A stretch of 64,000 nucleotides of DNA from Maniola hyperantus (lineage: Eukaryota; Arthropoda; Insecta; Lepidoptera; Nymphalidae): the NCBI RefSeq assembly GCF_902806685.2, contig NC_048548.1:14658557-14722556 (forward strand). The letters run 5' to 3'. The position numbers were made by a program, and so were the translations under genes. This document shows positions 45,401 to 54,769 of this stretch, one piece after another. The number at the start of each line of letters is the position of its first letter. The stretch's first letter is position 1. The notes beneath the pieces are model-generated. The model worked only from the letters and a program-made list of their open reading frames with translations, was not told the origin of the DNA and made no database searches.

Positions 45401-46316
45401 TTACAATTTACAACATCTATTTAAATGTTTTATTTCTTATTTCTTCTTTTATGCCCAAAATCACTTTAAATTGAAAAACTTTATTTCATTTTATTTATCC
45501 ATTTACTAAAGTATATAACTCGCCAACTTTACATATTCTATGCCACTGATGTTTGGGTGATATAAAAGGCAGTCACTGAAAATCAGCGTTGGGGCGTCTG
45601 GTACCTCAGATATATTATGCTCTAGAGGTTTGTGTCTGAGGGGCCCGAGGTCTCAACACAAGCTGAGTGGCCTACCTGTTCGAGGTGTTGCACTGCTGTA
45701 CAGGACGATATTGCCTACACCATGTACCACCTATATGATACCTCGAATAAACATTATTCTAATGTGAAAATGTGTTTGTTTGTTAGTTTTTTGGTATATT
45801 AATTGGTTTGTTGCTTTGTCCTTCAATCACGTCGCAACAGAGCAACGGATTGTCGTGATTTTTTAAAACAGACTAACCTTTATAGGTACATATCTTACAC
45901 CCGACTATACTCACGTGTTTACTTGTTTAGTCGACGTTAGCCCGCGGCGCGCCGTCTCAACGGCGACGCGTGCGCGAACTGACTCCTTGAAAAGACCCCG
46001 GATGGGTTCGAAACTAGTCGGGCCAGCGTCGACTAAACACGTGAGTATAGTCGGGTGTACGATATGTATAATATGGAAATCACTCACGATAGTTTAAACG
46101 CTAAAATAAGACTAACCTTTCTTCAGGAAAATTATTATAGTACATATCCAGATCTGTGGCGAAACTGTCCATGCCGAAGAAGACTCTTGACATATTTCCA
46201 AAAAACGGAACAACACCAGGGTTCTTGACGCCATGGTCGCTGAATCTTGAATAGCTCTTGCGCAGGTACAACATTAGCACTGCTATAAGTACAGCGGTCC
46301 ATATTAGGACAATCAT
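30450..46316 (-). CDS. CYP9A: Gene C: CYP9A-like cytochrome P450, complete, 10 coding exons, altered I-helix
   Basis: Complete 536-residue P450. Exons: 46117-46316, 44361-44524, 43957-44094, 43110-43312, 42170-42305, 41894-42004, 40556-40777, 39616-39716, 39032-39200, 30450-30616 (TGA 30450-30452); total 1611 bases in one frame. Motifs: anchor MIVLIWTAVLIAVLMLYL, helix C EWRDMR, K-helix EVLRMWPP, DPERF, and FGLGPRNCIG. The I-helix reads AGFEGVSMGM where B has AGFETIS and D has AGFDTVT, so the conserved oxygen-activating Thr is Gly. Exon 6 uses a poor donor (GTTTTT). Intron 9 is 8.4 kb because of a Gypsy insertion. ATG is preceded by TTCACAG, again suggesting a 5'UTR intron; a possible donor is at 47909-47914. 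Probably functional coding capacity, but catalysis may differ. Confidence 0.92.
30665..30901 (+). mobile_element. Helitron-like repeat, type 2, left half (split by Gypsy element 2)
   Basis: TCTAAATATATAAAAG start, (GACT)n at 30687-30750, broken at GTCCAC by the LTR. The right half is 37888-37918 (CGCGGACAAAGTCGCG... CTAG). Dates the Gypsy insertion as younger. Confidence 0.8.
30902..32412 (+). repeat. 5' LTR of Gypsy element 2
   Basis: 1511 bp, indistinguishable by eye from 36377-37887. It contains near-repeats of TTTACG/TTTTCCG around 31660-31755 and a CAGGAAAAT inverted pair at about 31270 and 31310. Short ORFs inside it occur identically in the other LTR and are not called as genes. Confidence 0.9.
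32413..33583 (+). other. Gypsy element 2 untranslated leader
   Basis: About 1.17 kb between the primer-binding site and the gag start. AT-rich, no ORF of note, no internal repeats seen; presumably leader and packaging region. Confidence 0.6.
33584..34381 (+). CDS. gag: Gypsy element 2 Gag, C-terminally truncated (265 aa)
   Basis: Starts MEQTFAQFHSLL. Residues about 150-265 form a Gypsy gag (capsid) domain with FNGQGDP, FIERVEEYK and ALLWYRGN. It ends at FSRL followed directly by TAG, where retained gag sequence joins the RNase H tail, so nucleocapsid and protease are deleted. A Lys- and Leu-rich N-terminal half could be coiled-coil. Confidence 0.8.
   Translation: MEQTFAQFHSLLKDELCYEVSIRSETPAPTVLGLKKQLKQLIQEIPSESILETDFTSESELGVITKKLQDLEDLLKKCSDTKDRHALCRSKALASHLYFRILRIQCSELSLISRKSELHTKLQSLISRLDADNESSHDESLDSESTAVDCTGDKNVAKWKLHFNGQGDPRSFIERVEEYKRSYGVSDGKLFVSAFHLFTGRALLWYRGNKCQVSSWSELKTLFLEEFDAVDYDYRLLGEIRARTQGSEEPVSIYFAVMFCMFSRL
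34392..34727 (+). pseudogene. Gypsy element 2 RNase H end and integrase zinc-binding remnant
   Basis: An open frame from YNFVIEHRKG through VPDTLSRL (the RNase H tail of Gypsy Pol) to the first half of the integrase HHCC finger (HADATAGHFG). It stops at TGA after GHFG because of a deletion, so the CxxC part is lost. Confidence 0.75.
34733..35550 (+). pseudogene. Gypsy element 2 integrase core, N-terminally deleted
   Basis: The ORF opens at ATG 34696; recognisable integrase begins at VISADLVGPLPRS. DDE residues are visible in ADLVG, VDNGSQF and NLVERYN, followed by a C-terminal domain ending WHIKDIKK. The frame differs from the preceding remnant because of the deletion. Probably not translated as a working enzyme. 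Confidence 0.75.
35551..36376 (+). other. Gypsy element 2 3' untranslated region
   Basis: 826 bp between integrase and the 3' LTR, with T-rich runs (35870-35940) and the purine tract at about 36361-36374. No coding sequence recognised. Confidence 0.6.
36377..37887 (+). repeat. 3' LTR of Gypsy element 2
   Basis: Matches 30902-32412 in length and sequence as read; followed by CCAC and the right half of the split Helitron-like copy. Confidence 0.9.
37888..37918 (+). mobile_element. Helitron-like repeat, type 2, right half
   Basis: Completes 30665-30901; ends AAGCTAG and is followed at once by the TCTAAATATAT start of another copy. Confidence 0.8.
37919..38502. mobile_element. Composite of inverted type 2 Helitron-like copies around another repeat
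   Basis: The left end reads as a type 2 start (TCTAAATATATACAAG); the right end is the same start inverted (CCTTTTATTTATTTAGA). Between them, 37975-38170 is a separate repeat (shared with 48585-48690), then two minus-orientation type 2 body fragments. Confidence 0.6.
38693..38965 (-). mobile_element. LINE C-terminal fragment
   Basis: The minus strand reads FGHLQRRAEFSFLRLVLEG and GRQRRKWLDDI with one frame change, then MMMMMNYD at the ATG-rich tail. In intron 9 of gene C. Confidence 0.6.
39265..39483 (-). mobile_element. Helitron-like repeat, type 2
   Basis: CTAGCTTATTCCCGCGACTT to CAGTCAGTCACC. In intron 8 of gene C. Confidence 0.65.
39770..39975 (+). mobile_element. LINE 3' fragment
   Basis: MARTWNTLPRSVFPDNYNPG followed by IFKKNF, related to the 50640 element. 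The next 100 bp (ACTCCACTGCAGATGTTGCG) recurs inverted at 14205-14240. In intron 7 of gene C. Confidence 0.6.
40231..40445 (-). mobile_element. Helitron-like repeat, type 1
   Basis: CTAGCTGATGCCCGTGACTT to TTATAATATTAGTAGG, in intron 7 of gene C. Its internal microsatellite is replaced by ACATCCAAACATCC. Confidence 0.65.
40778..41893. other. Gene C intron 6
   Basis: Holds the perfect hairpin at 41648 and, at 41030-41070 and 41535-41570, short matches to the LINE 3' region at 55383-55450 (GGCATTC..ACCAG..GTGGTAGA). Otherwise nothing recognised. Confidence 0.4.
41648..41710. repeat. Perfect 29-bp hairpin, 5-nt loop
   Basis: The left arm 41648-41676 (TGGGCAGCTTATTTTTAC...) is the exact reverse complement of 41682-41710, with loop GGAAT. 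In intron 6 of gene C. Confidence 0.85.
42484..42715 (-). mobile_element. Helitron-like repeat, type 5, inverted
   Basis: GACCCGCGGCTTCGCACTG to ACCTCTTTATAATATTTAG. In intron 4 of gene C. Confidence 0.55.
43370..43700. repeat. Interspersed repeat R9, inverted copy
   Basis: Includes GGGAGACAGCATCAAGACCG and TCATCTGGTGACAAGAGG. In intron 3 of gene C. Confidence 0.55.
44672..45061 (+). mobile_element. RTE-type LINE 3' fragment
   Basis: RVTQRAMERAMCGVSLRDQ, TKVTDVAQRVAKLNWQWAGH and WGPKVLEWRPRTGRRSVERP are readable, then frameshifts. In intron 1 of gene C. Confidence 0.75.
45062..45274 (+). mobile_element. LINE C-terminal fragment
   Basis: Encodes AAFRGSFKYNATKCWNNLPP and GAFKVKFKKHLLNN then stop, typical of the extreme C-terminus of non-LTR reverse transcriptases. 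Abuts the RTE fragment in intron 1 of gene C. Confidence 0.6.
45898..46057. mobile_element. Tc1/mariner-like MITE in intron 1 of gene C
   Basis: CACCCGACTATACTCACGTG at the left and its exact complement at the right, extended by TTTAGTCGACG after an 8-bp offset; flanked by TA on both sides, the usual mariner target. Confidence 0.7.
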
Positions 46317-46650
46317 CGTCTGTGAACGAGTGTTCAAAAAATTAGGCTACCTTTCCACCATGTATGTTCAAGTAGTATCCGACCACCGACGATGAACGAG
46401 AAACGAGTAGAACTAGAAACTTAAACGACTTGGCGATCAGCGGGAAGTGAGTGTGTAGCTTCGATAGTTTTGTCGCCAGGCTATAAGCGAGTGTGCAAGT
46501 GCGACGAGCGATTACACTGCAAACGTGCGCGCGCGTTACACGTGTTCAAGCGAGCGAGCATCGCTGAACGAATATCGCTAAGCGAGTTTATTTTTGAAAG
46601 CTCATCGCTCAGCAACAAAACTAGTAAAGCGAGTTGTCGCCGGCAGTGTA

Positions 46651-46828
46651 GGCGCTAGGCGGCACGGCTTTTGCCGGTAGGGTGGTAACTATAGCCACGG
46701 CCGAAGCCTCCCAATAGACCAGACCAGAAATTTAGAAATTATAAAATTCCAAACACCTGCCAGGAATCGAACTCGGGACCTCCTATTAATAAGACCACAG
46801 TGCTTACCACTGCGCCAGGGAGGTTGCC
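46651..46828 (-). mobile_element. tRNA-derived SINE, family a, head half
   Basis: Contains the tRNA-like head (B box GAGTTCGATTCCTG) and part of the body; the tail is missing. Upstream of gene C. Confidence 0.75.
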
Positions 46829-46848
46829 GAAACTTTCTTTCAACAACA

Positions 46849-47042
46849 AGCCTGTTTGTCTGTCTGTCAGTCTGCTAGCTTTTCACGACGAAAGATACAA
46901 AATATATAGAATGCATCCCGTTGAAAGACAGGCTACGTAGGTAGGTACTTATGATCCCGAAAAATCACAGAGTTCCCACGGGATTTATTATATTACCGGG
47001 ATTAATTATATCCATGCGGACGAAGTCGCGAGGACTAGCTAG
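46849..47042 (+). mobile_element. Helitron-like repeat, type 1, 5'-truncated
   Basis: Starts in the GTCT run and ends GAGGACTAGCTAG. Upstream of gene C. Confidence 0.6.
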
Positions 47043-47210
47043 TGGACAAATGTTTCCGTCATCCGACCTTGGCACTCGCCACCAGCTATACCTTGGTACT
47101 GATAACACTTATCAGTACCAAGGACATGTTATCAGTCACCACATACCTAAATTGCTGCGAACTCATACTGATCTATCATATCAATGTTTAGATTTTTGTA
47201 AACATACCTA

Positions 47211-47394
47211 CTAGCTTATGCTCGCGACTTCATCCGCGTGGACTATACAATTTGCAACCCCCTATTTTCCCCTTTAGGGATTGATTTTTCAAAAATCCTT
47301 TCTTAGCGGATGCCTACGTCAAAATAGCTATCTGCATGCCAAACAGCCCGATCCCAGTAGTTAGAGCTGTGCGTTGATAGATCAGTCAGTTTTT
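47211..47394 (-). mobile_element. Helitron-like repeat, type 2 (first of a tandem pair)
   Basis: CTAGCTTATGCTCGCGACTT to TAGATCAGTCAG; the 5' end is lost where it meets the next copy. Confidence 0.65.
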
Positions 47395-47402
47395 TTTATA
47401 TA

Positions 47403-47646
47403 CTAGCTTATGCTCGCGACTTCGTCCGCGTGGACTACATAAATTTCAAACCCCTATTTCACCCCCTTAGGGGTTGAATTTTCAAAAATCCTTTCTTAGC
47501 GGATGCCTACGTCGTAATAGCTATCTGCATGCCAAATTTCAGCCCGATCCGTCCAGTAGTTTGAGCTGTGCGTTGATAGATCAGTCAGTCAGTCAGTCAG
47601 TCAGTCATTCAGTCAGTCAGTCACCTTTTCCTTTTATATATATAGA
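47403..47646 (-). mobile_element. Helitron-like repeat, type 2 (second of a tandem pair)
   Basis: Full copy with (CAGT)n at 47581-47624 and end TTTTATATATATAGA. Confidence 0.7.
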
Positions 47647-47653
47647 TTTAAGA

Positions 47654-47850
47654 CTAGCTGTCCTGGCGAACTTCGTTCCGCCTAACAGTCGATTCAATTT
47701 TTTAAAATTTTTCTCTCCGTAAGAACCATCCTCGTACTTCAAGGAATATTATAAAAAAAGAATTAGCGAAATCGGTTCAGCTGTTCTCGAGATTTGCGAT
47801 CAGCAACACATTTAGTGATTCATTTTTATATTATAAGAAGGAGATAAGTA
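47654..47850 (-). mobile_element. Helitron-like repeat, type 3
   Basis: CTAGCTGTCCTGGCGAACTT start, GAAATCGGTTCAGCTGTTCT body, and TTTTTATATTATAAGAAGGAG end. Directly next to the type 2 pair. Confidence 0.55.
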
Positions 47851-47908
47851 TCGATTATAATATAGGTAAATGGTCGTTAGTCTAATAAAAATATAAAATT
47901 CTGTTTGA

Positions 47909-48010
47909 ACTCACGTCCTTGTAGCGATGCCCACCGCAAATAGAATGGCTTGCGAAAATTAAAATCACTGTTTACAAATATTTGCCGCGCACTTTATCTG
48001 TGTGTAGTTC
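47909..48010 (-). other. Possible non-coding first exon of gene C
   Basis: A consensus minus-strand donor (AAGGAC|GTGAGT) has its exon edge at 47915, about 1.6 kb before the acceptor at 46320. No match to the gene A/B promoter block is visible, so this rests only on position and splice signal. Confidence 0.25.
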
Positions 48011-48235
48011 AAAGTACTGTCCGATACTTGTTAGTGCCACAGAATACTAATAGGTACTTAGGTACATAATATATTATTTTTGTAGGATACGGATGTTTGT
48101 ACGTCTTTAATCTATATTATTTATTACTAGCTTATGCCCGCGACTTCATCCTGTTATGACACCTGGTGCTAACATGCAGGGCGATTGTCTAAAACCTGCA
48201 TCAATCATTATTACAATCTCAATTGTTCTGATTAG

Positions 48236-48584
48236 CTGATTTTTTTTTTTTTATTATTCAGATATAAGTTAGCCCTTGACTGCAATCTCACCTGGTGGTA
48301 AGTGATGATGCAGTCTAAGATGATAGCGGGCTAACCTGGAAGGGGTATGGCAGTTTTTATTAAACCCATACCCCTTTGGTTTCTACAAGGCATCGTACCG
48401 GAACGCTAAATCGCTTGGCGGCACGGCTTTGCCGGTAGGGTGGTAACTAGCCACGGCCGAAGCCTCCCACCAGACCAGACCAGAAATTTAGAAATTATAA
48501 AATTCCAAACCCCTGCCAGGAATCGAACCCAGGACCTCCCACTATTAAGACCACAGCGCTCACCACTGCGCCAGGGAGGTCGTC
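48236..48584 (-). mobile_element. tRNA-derived SINE, family a, nested
   Basis: Full copy with poly-T at its left (minus-strand tail). It lies inside another repeat whose halves are at 48150-48235 and 48585-48690 and whose uninterrupted relative is at 37975-38170. Confidence 0.8.
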
Positions 48585-48727
48585 AAAATTGTGCGATTCT
48601 TGTTGCAACAATGCATTGTGGCCAATAGTGAGCGAGCAGAGATGATTGCGATCCTATTGCGATCGTGACATTGTAGCTGTCAAACAACCGCGGTAGGGTC
48701 ACTGGGTAGGTATATGGCACCCATCAT

Positions 48728-49035
48728 CATCATGATCAACCCATCGCCGGCTCACTACAGAGCACGGGTCTCCTCTCAGACTGAGAAGGGTTTTGACCAT
48801 AGTCTACCACGCTGGCCATGCGCGGATTGGTAGACTACACACACCTTTGAGAACATTATAGAGAACTCTCAGGCATGCAGGTTTCCTCACAATGTTTTCC
48901 TTCACCGGTAAAGCAAGTAATGTTTAATTAATTAAAACGCACATAACTCCGAAAAGTTAGAGGTGCGTGCCCGAGATCGAACCCCCGACCTCCAATTAGA
49001 AGGCGGACGTCCTAACCACTAGGCTATCACAGCTT
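48728..49035 (-). mobile_element. tRNA-derived SINE, family b
   Basis: The minus-strand head has A box TAGCCTAGTGGTTAGGACG and B box GGTTCGATCTC; the body contains CCTGCATGCC and ends ATGGGTTGATCATGATG. Same family as 57137-57448. Confidence 0.8.
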
Positions 49036-49372
49036 ATGGCACCCATACCTATCCCTAAATCGCTTAGCAGTATATGGCTTCGCCGAGGGTAGTAACTAGC
49101 TACACTACCTAGAATTCGCCAGGTTCAGCCAGATTAAATAAATCTCCCATACTAATAGCGTATACTTGTCTGTCTGATATCTGCATGCTGCATGCTGCAT
49201 GCCTGCTAGCAGTTCACGGCTAATATGTTTAACCGATTTTGACGAAATTTGGTGCAGAGCTTGCATCCTGGAGACGGTCATAGATTAGGATTAATTTTCT
49301 TCAACGACGAAATCCTGGGCGTCAGTTCCTTTAAAAATATGATGGAATATAAAAAAGGTAGATATAAGTATG

Positions 49373-49515
49373 GTCCACGACAGGTCGAGATGGCATTCAG
49401 GGTATGAGGCGGAGAGACGCCCCGCACACCCACACGTCACCCGCGCTCGCCCGCACTGGGTTAGTGCGGGTGTGCGGGACGTACTCTCCCCGATTGCCAT
49501 CTCAACCTGACGCGT
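49373..49515. mobile_element. MITE family M2
   Basis: ACGACAGGTCGAGATGGC at the left against GCCATCTCAACCTGACGCGT at the right, GC-rich core with (GTGCGGG) palindromes. Pair to 53299-53450. Just 3' of gene D. Confidence 0.6.
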
Positions 49516-49977
49516 ACTATACGTACCTATAACCTATGTAGTTTTTAATTAGGTATTATAAACTTATAATAAACAATTATATAAAACAAATATTTTAAAA
49601 TAGTAATTAATATAGGTAGGTACAGAGTCGGACAAGTCACAAGAGTCCCATAAAAATTAAGATTAAAAAAAACGTTCCTTAAAATTCTGGTACATTTCAG
49701 AAGACAAAACATATCCATCGTCAAGCTCTTAGTTTGAAAGTTAACCAGTGGCCGCCAACAAGTCGAGGGTTGAAGGATTCCACAGACAGCCTCGAGGGAA
49801 GCTGCAGCTTCACCGATGGCGACACCTCAAAGCGCAGCAAGATCTGGTACAAGAACACCTTTATCTCACACAGGGCAAATCTTGAACCTGAAACAACAAA
49901 GTTACCATTTAAAAAAACCGCCCACAAAGAGCTCCGTAGGTACTATCGTACAAGATAATATTTTTATGTGGAACAAA

Positions 49978-50046
49978 ACAGCGCCATCTATATGTGATTT
50001 GATATATTTAAATTAATTTATCAAATTACATATAGATGGCGCTGTA
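49978..50046. repeat. Hairpin of two AGCGCCATCTA arms
   Basis: ACAGCGCCATCTATATGTGA and TTACATATAGATGGCGCTGT form an inverted repeat with arms of about 27 bp and a 15-bp loop. The motif AGCGCCATCTA recurs at 50580. Downstream half of intron 9 of gene D. Confidence 0.65.
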
Positions 50047-50639
50047 AATAAATGTGTTAATGCAAAATTTCGTGAACACATTTTATGTGATGTAACTACA
50101 AATTCACGGTTTTCGGATTTATTCCTTTACTAGTGCTTATAAGAACTACCTATCTACCAAATTGTATGATTCGAGGTCAAGGAACGCCTTTAACGGTAGG
50201 CCACGTAACGGTTCCGCAATTTTAAAAATTTCCTTGAATTGTGGGTTAAAACACTATAATAGTAATTAAAGACACCTGCTTTCATCCGAAAAATATGACA
50301 ATTAGAAAAAAAATTACCCACCTTAGATATCTAAAACTCTAATATTGAAATGTACAGAACCCTATACTACGGGAGCGGTGTCTGTGTGCTCGACCGTACT
50401 AAAGGGAGATCTCCCACCGAGCGATTGGTTGTGCTCGGTACTCTCGGTAGCGCCAGCTGGGACGACGGTTGTGTCTTGAAACTTCTTAATATAGTTCAGA
50501 TTGCAGAAAACTCCCTTAGTGCGAGTACTGTCAGCGGTACTTTGTTCGGGACTACGTCATGAAATATTATCGATTGAATAGCGCCATCTAGTTGCAATTG
50601 TGGCAACCGCCACAACCCTAATAGAAAAACCCATAAATG

Positions 50640-50985
50640 GGGCCCATAGGTTTTTTTTTTTTTTTTTTTTTTAATAGATATAGCGAGCAAGCGAGCAGGC
50701 GGGTCACCTGATGTTAAGTGATTACCGCCGCCCATGAACATTTGCAGCACCAGAGGAGCCGCCGATGCGTTGCCGGCCTTTTAGGAATTTGTTGGTCCGC
50801 CCCTTGAATAACCCCATGTTATAATCTAGTGGGAACACCGCCGATGGGAGTTGGTTCCACAGTTTGCACGTGCGTGGAAAGAAGGATCTGGCGCAGCGGA
50901 CGGTCGAAGTGCACCAGACACCCAGATGGTGAGGGTGAAATTCCTTACGGTGGCGCGCGGTGCGGTTGTAGAAAAAACCTAATAA
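50640..50985 (-). mobile_element. LINE 3' fragment with A-rich tail
   Basis: The minus strand encodes RTARHRKEFHPHHLGVWC, FFPRTCKLWNQLPSAVFP and YNMGLFKGRTNKFLKGRQ, the C-terminus of a non-LTR reverse transcriptase, followed by a run of about 22 A. Related copies at 53560-53745 and 39770-39975. In intron 9 of gene D. Confidence 0.7.
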
Positions 50986-51427
50986 ATACCTAATAAATAA
51001 CCATTTATGCTTACCTATACAGTTTCTAGGGCCCAGTCCAAAAGGCATGTAAGCAATGGGATTGATGAGGTGCTTGTTCTCATCCGAGAAACGTTCGGGG
51101 TCAAATTTTTCAGGGTTAGGGAAATATTTCGGATCGCGATGGAAGCACCACGTTGGGACCCAGACTGCTTCTCCTTTACGTACCTATATCAAAAACATAA
51201 AAATTTCTCTCAATAAAATTTGTTTATTAGGTACTAGATGATGCCTACGGCTTCGTTAGCTTATCAAAAATCCCGTGGGAACTCTTGAATTTTCCGGGAC
51301 ACAAAATAGCTTATATGTCTTTCCCCGGGAGTAAGCTAACTCTGTACCAAAATTCATAAAAAAAAACAAACCCATGATTTATACAAATTGTTTTTATAAC
51401 GTAGTGGATTTTAATTTATTCAAACTC

Positions 51428-51505
51428 TAATAAAGCTGAGGTGGGTCAGCTAGTTAAAGTTTTGCCAATAAGCTGAGGTGGGTCAGCTAGTTAAAGTTTT
51501 GCCAA
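51428..51505. repeat. Two tandem 36-bp copies
   Basis: AAGCTGAGGTGGGTCAGCTA followed by GTTAAAGTTTTGCCAAT, twice in direct succession. In intron 8 of gene D. Confidence 0.8.
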
Positions 51506-51514
51506 TAAGTTTAT

Positions 51515-51855
51515 ACAGGTGTAGCTAGAACGCTGGCAAAAACTTAGCGTTATTGTTATACTACCTTAACACAATCCAATACATCATCAATCATTTGCCT
51601 CATTTTGTAGTTTTAGTGATTTAGTATTTTTCTAAACCGCAATGTATAGCGTGCAAAACTCGGGGTCAATGTCCCGCCTACGACGCGGCATTGACTCCGG
51701 GTGGGCTACTTATACAACGTTCGTTGACCTCTAGCGTCATTCAATATATCGTAAACTTTTACAAAATATAGGATTTTTTATTTAATTTTTTTTGCGTTTA
51801 TTTATGGTATCATATCAGTAATCATCAGTGTTTTCGTTTTTGCCAGCGTTGGTGT
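51515..51855. mobile_element. MITE family M1, full length
   Basis: Ends with AACGCTGGCAAAAAC and GTTTTTGCCAGCGTT, outer ATACAGG and CTGTAT. Related elements at 1764-2125 and 13812-14050. In intron 8 of gene D. Confidence 0.7.
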
Positions 51856-52024
51856 TACATTCTGTATAGGTACAATTCATACATACAATGTAATCTTGGG
51901 GGATTTGTCATTAGGTTTCCCCCATGTTGTAGTCCTTGACGCAGACTCTATCCAAGGCCACACCTGGAGGCCACATCCTGAGCACTTCTGCAAGTAAACA
52001 GACAAAACTTTCACGAAGAAAACC

Positions 52025-52560
52025 GTACGTAACGAGTTCCGTACTACAGTGGTATTTTTGCTACATTTTGCGCGATGAATCAAAAACTATTAAGCATAAA
52101 AATAAATAAAATTCTGTTTAGAATGTACAAGTAAAGCCCTTTCATATGATACTCCACTTGGTATTATATCTTATATGATAGTTTAAAATATCAATATTTG
52201 TTCATGAAACACATTTTAATTTTTTCTTGTAATGAAACCACAAATTCACGCTTTTCGGGTTTTTCCTTTATATATAGAATACCCCATACTCATATTCAAA
52301 GGGGGAACGCTGCCAGTATCTTCGGAACCTTGCCTAATATATTTTAGTTAGTTATAATACTATATTTTTAAGGTTTTAGTTTAGTTTCATTGATTTAGTC
52401 AATTTTTAATTTTAATTAGATACCTATTAACCAATGGTTATTTTTTATTATGATTGACATGATTCTCTAAAATGTCATCCTCTCTACCTATTAAGGTTCA
52501 TGAGATATAGCCTGCTGACAGACAGACAGACAGACAACGAACGTTCGGGTGCGGAAACCG
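52025..52560. repeat. Interspersed repeat R6, decayed copy
   Basis: Matches R6 at CACTTGGTATTATATC and CACATTTTAATTTTTTC, with an unrelated stretch at 52280-52490. Fills intron 7 of gene D. Confidence 0.5.
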
Positions 52561-53298
52561 TTAAATAGTTACCTGAGACAACATGTCCAAGTACGTCATG
52601 TTCTGTATATCGGTATAGGTGAGCTTGCCGCCGTTTTTTGGCCTTCATTCTCCCTTGATCTCCTGGTACAGTCGGTCCTGGGTGTCCGGGTTGAGGGCCA
52701 GCTCGTGCAGCGCGAAGGCCATCCCCGTCGTTACCGTGTCGAAGCCAGCCACCAGGAACAGCGCTGCTTGCGCCACGAGATCGATGTCGGACCAGACTGT
52801 GAAATAGAAAACACCGGTCAAGGCGGACTTGCGCATGAAGGGATCCGTACCGTCGTACAAGAAATAATACTTTTTATGAACAGACATAATATGTACAACC
52901 TCAAGCTTAGACGGAGAGCGGTGGCTTCGGGTAGAGGCTCCCTGTCTCTCTCTGCCACTATATAGCACTGTTACCTCTGTCTGTGTTCTTCTTGCCAACG
53001 TTAGACTCCTGCACGGTAGCAAAGCCGGCGTCTCGGCCACTGTTACTGTTCTCAGAGCTATTTTTATCTTCATGCGAAAGGCGACCTATAAAAATTCATA
53101 TTATAATTTATTAGACAGAAGGGCTGGCTCATTTTTTGCGCAGCGGATCAGCCTGGCTGTCCAGCGCGGAAATGCAGCCAGTATTCTTGGCACCATTCCA
53201 CGCGGTCATGATTTATATAGTAATTAGATAGGCTAGCTTTAAGTTTTATTGTATTAAGAAAAAAAAAAAAAAAAAATATTAATACATGCATATTATAG

Positions 53299-53450
53299 TT
53301 CGCAACAGGGTCGAGATGGCCTGATCGGGGTATGAAGCGGAGGAAAGACCCGTCACCCCGCGCTATCCCGCACTGGGGTAAGCGCGGGAGATGTGCGGGT
53401 GTGCGGGGGCGTTCCCACCCCGATTGTCATCTCGACCTGTCGCATTATTA
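53299..53450. mobile_element. MITE family M2
   Basis: CGCAACAGGGTCGAGATGGC and TCATCTCGACCTGTCGC are the inverted ends; same GC-rich core. In intron 5 of gene D. Confidence 0.6.
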
Positions 53451-53559
53451 CTACTTTCTTTTGCAATTCTTAATTAAAAATTTCAATTGCATCAATTCAA
53501 TTCACAAAAAATATTTTTTGGTTCGAAATTTGTTTTTCATTTTCAAAAAATTGAGCAAA

Positions 53560-53745
53560 GATGGTGAGCACCACCTTCCATCTTCTTTCCCACGCACGTG
53601 CAAACTGTGGAACCAAACTCCCATCGGCGGTGTTCCCACTAGATTACAACATGGGGTTATTCAAGGGGCGGACCAACAAATTCCTAAAAGGCCGGCAACG
53701 CTTCGCAGTTCCTCTGGTGCTTCAATCTTTATTTAAAAAAAAAAG
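53560..53745 (+). mobile_element. LINE 3' fragment
   Basis: Same C-terminus (NCGTKLPSAVFPLDYNMGLF) with an A-rich end, 27 bp from exon 5 of gene D. Confidence 0.65.
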
Positions 53746-53908
53746 CAAATGTAAAAACATTAAAATCCTACCTTTTTCGCCTCCATAAGAAGATGGATCA
53801 TGTCTTGGCTGATGATGTGACGTGCTTCTCTGTCTTTCATGGAGTTCAGCACCAAAGGTCGATGAAGAAGTCCTTGGTATCGCGGGAGAATAGAGTGAGT
53901 TTTAGTTT

Positions 53909-54769
53909 CTGGAATAGAGAATACACTCGAGAACAGGTTACATCATGTAAGATGCCCACGAAGGAAAAATAACTCGAAGACGATTTCACAAGTTTATTTG
54001 TCGGTTTTCATTACAGAACTACCTGCCTATTAGGCCACGCGGCTTTTATATTGTTTATCATGAATGAATTCAGCTATTAATCGAAATGACGTGAAGTTAC
54101 CTTCGTTCATTCCTTACGATTCGTTTTCAAAGTATCTTAATTAAAGTCATTATTATGTTAACAAACAAATCTATGTAATACTACTTTGATAAATTAATTT
54201 TAGTAATTTTAAACGATTAGCAAGCTAGTTAGTAAGTTACTTTAAATAGATATGCAATTTGGGATGTGTATTGTCAAACAACATTTGATTGAATGAACCA
54301 CATAAGGTTAGGTTGCAATATTCTACATTCAATCAAACTGTTTCCTTCATATTATATTTAATGCGCTCTATTAATTATGGCCATAGTATTAATCATTACA
54401 AATGTTAATATTATAACATGATTTCTAACATTCAGAACTAGGTGAAACTAAGTTAGACTTAAGTGTGAAAATGACAACAGACACGACAATGAGACAAAGG
54501 GATGGTGCCACAGGCGAGGAAGGTTGCCCATACGATAGACTGACCAAATTAATCACCTGTGAGCACAGAGAATTCAACCTCAAGAGTACGCAAATACGAG
54601 TATGTACAAGGTTTTGCATGAAAACAAAATCGTAAAATGTTGGCGGGGGGACAGGGGACAATGCTTTGTTGTGGTTGGTGGACTTAAAAGTCACGTTATC
54701 AGACATGAAGACTATATCAACTCTTGCTAGCAAATTAAGCTCTGCCGTCTTACGCCTGTTAGAAAGATT
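53909..54769. other. Gene D intron 4, left part
   Basis: A minus-strand ORF of 102 residues (54425-54733) has no recognised domain and poor coding character; probably repeat-derived. The rest is AT-rich. Confidence 0.35.

Noticed and set aside
50722..51048. A P450 fused to another protein (heme loop followed by a Cys/His-rich tail)
   Set aside because: The ORF merely reads through the exon 9 donor of gene D at 51014 into a LINE fragment in the intron.
54425..54733. 102-residue minus-strand ORF as a gene
   Set aside because: No recognisable domain, no splice partner, and located in a repeat-rich intron.
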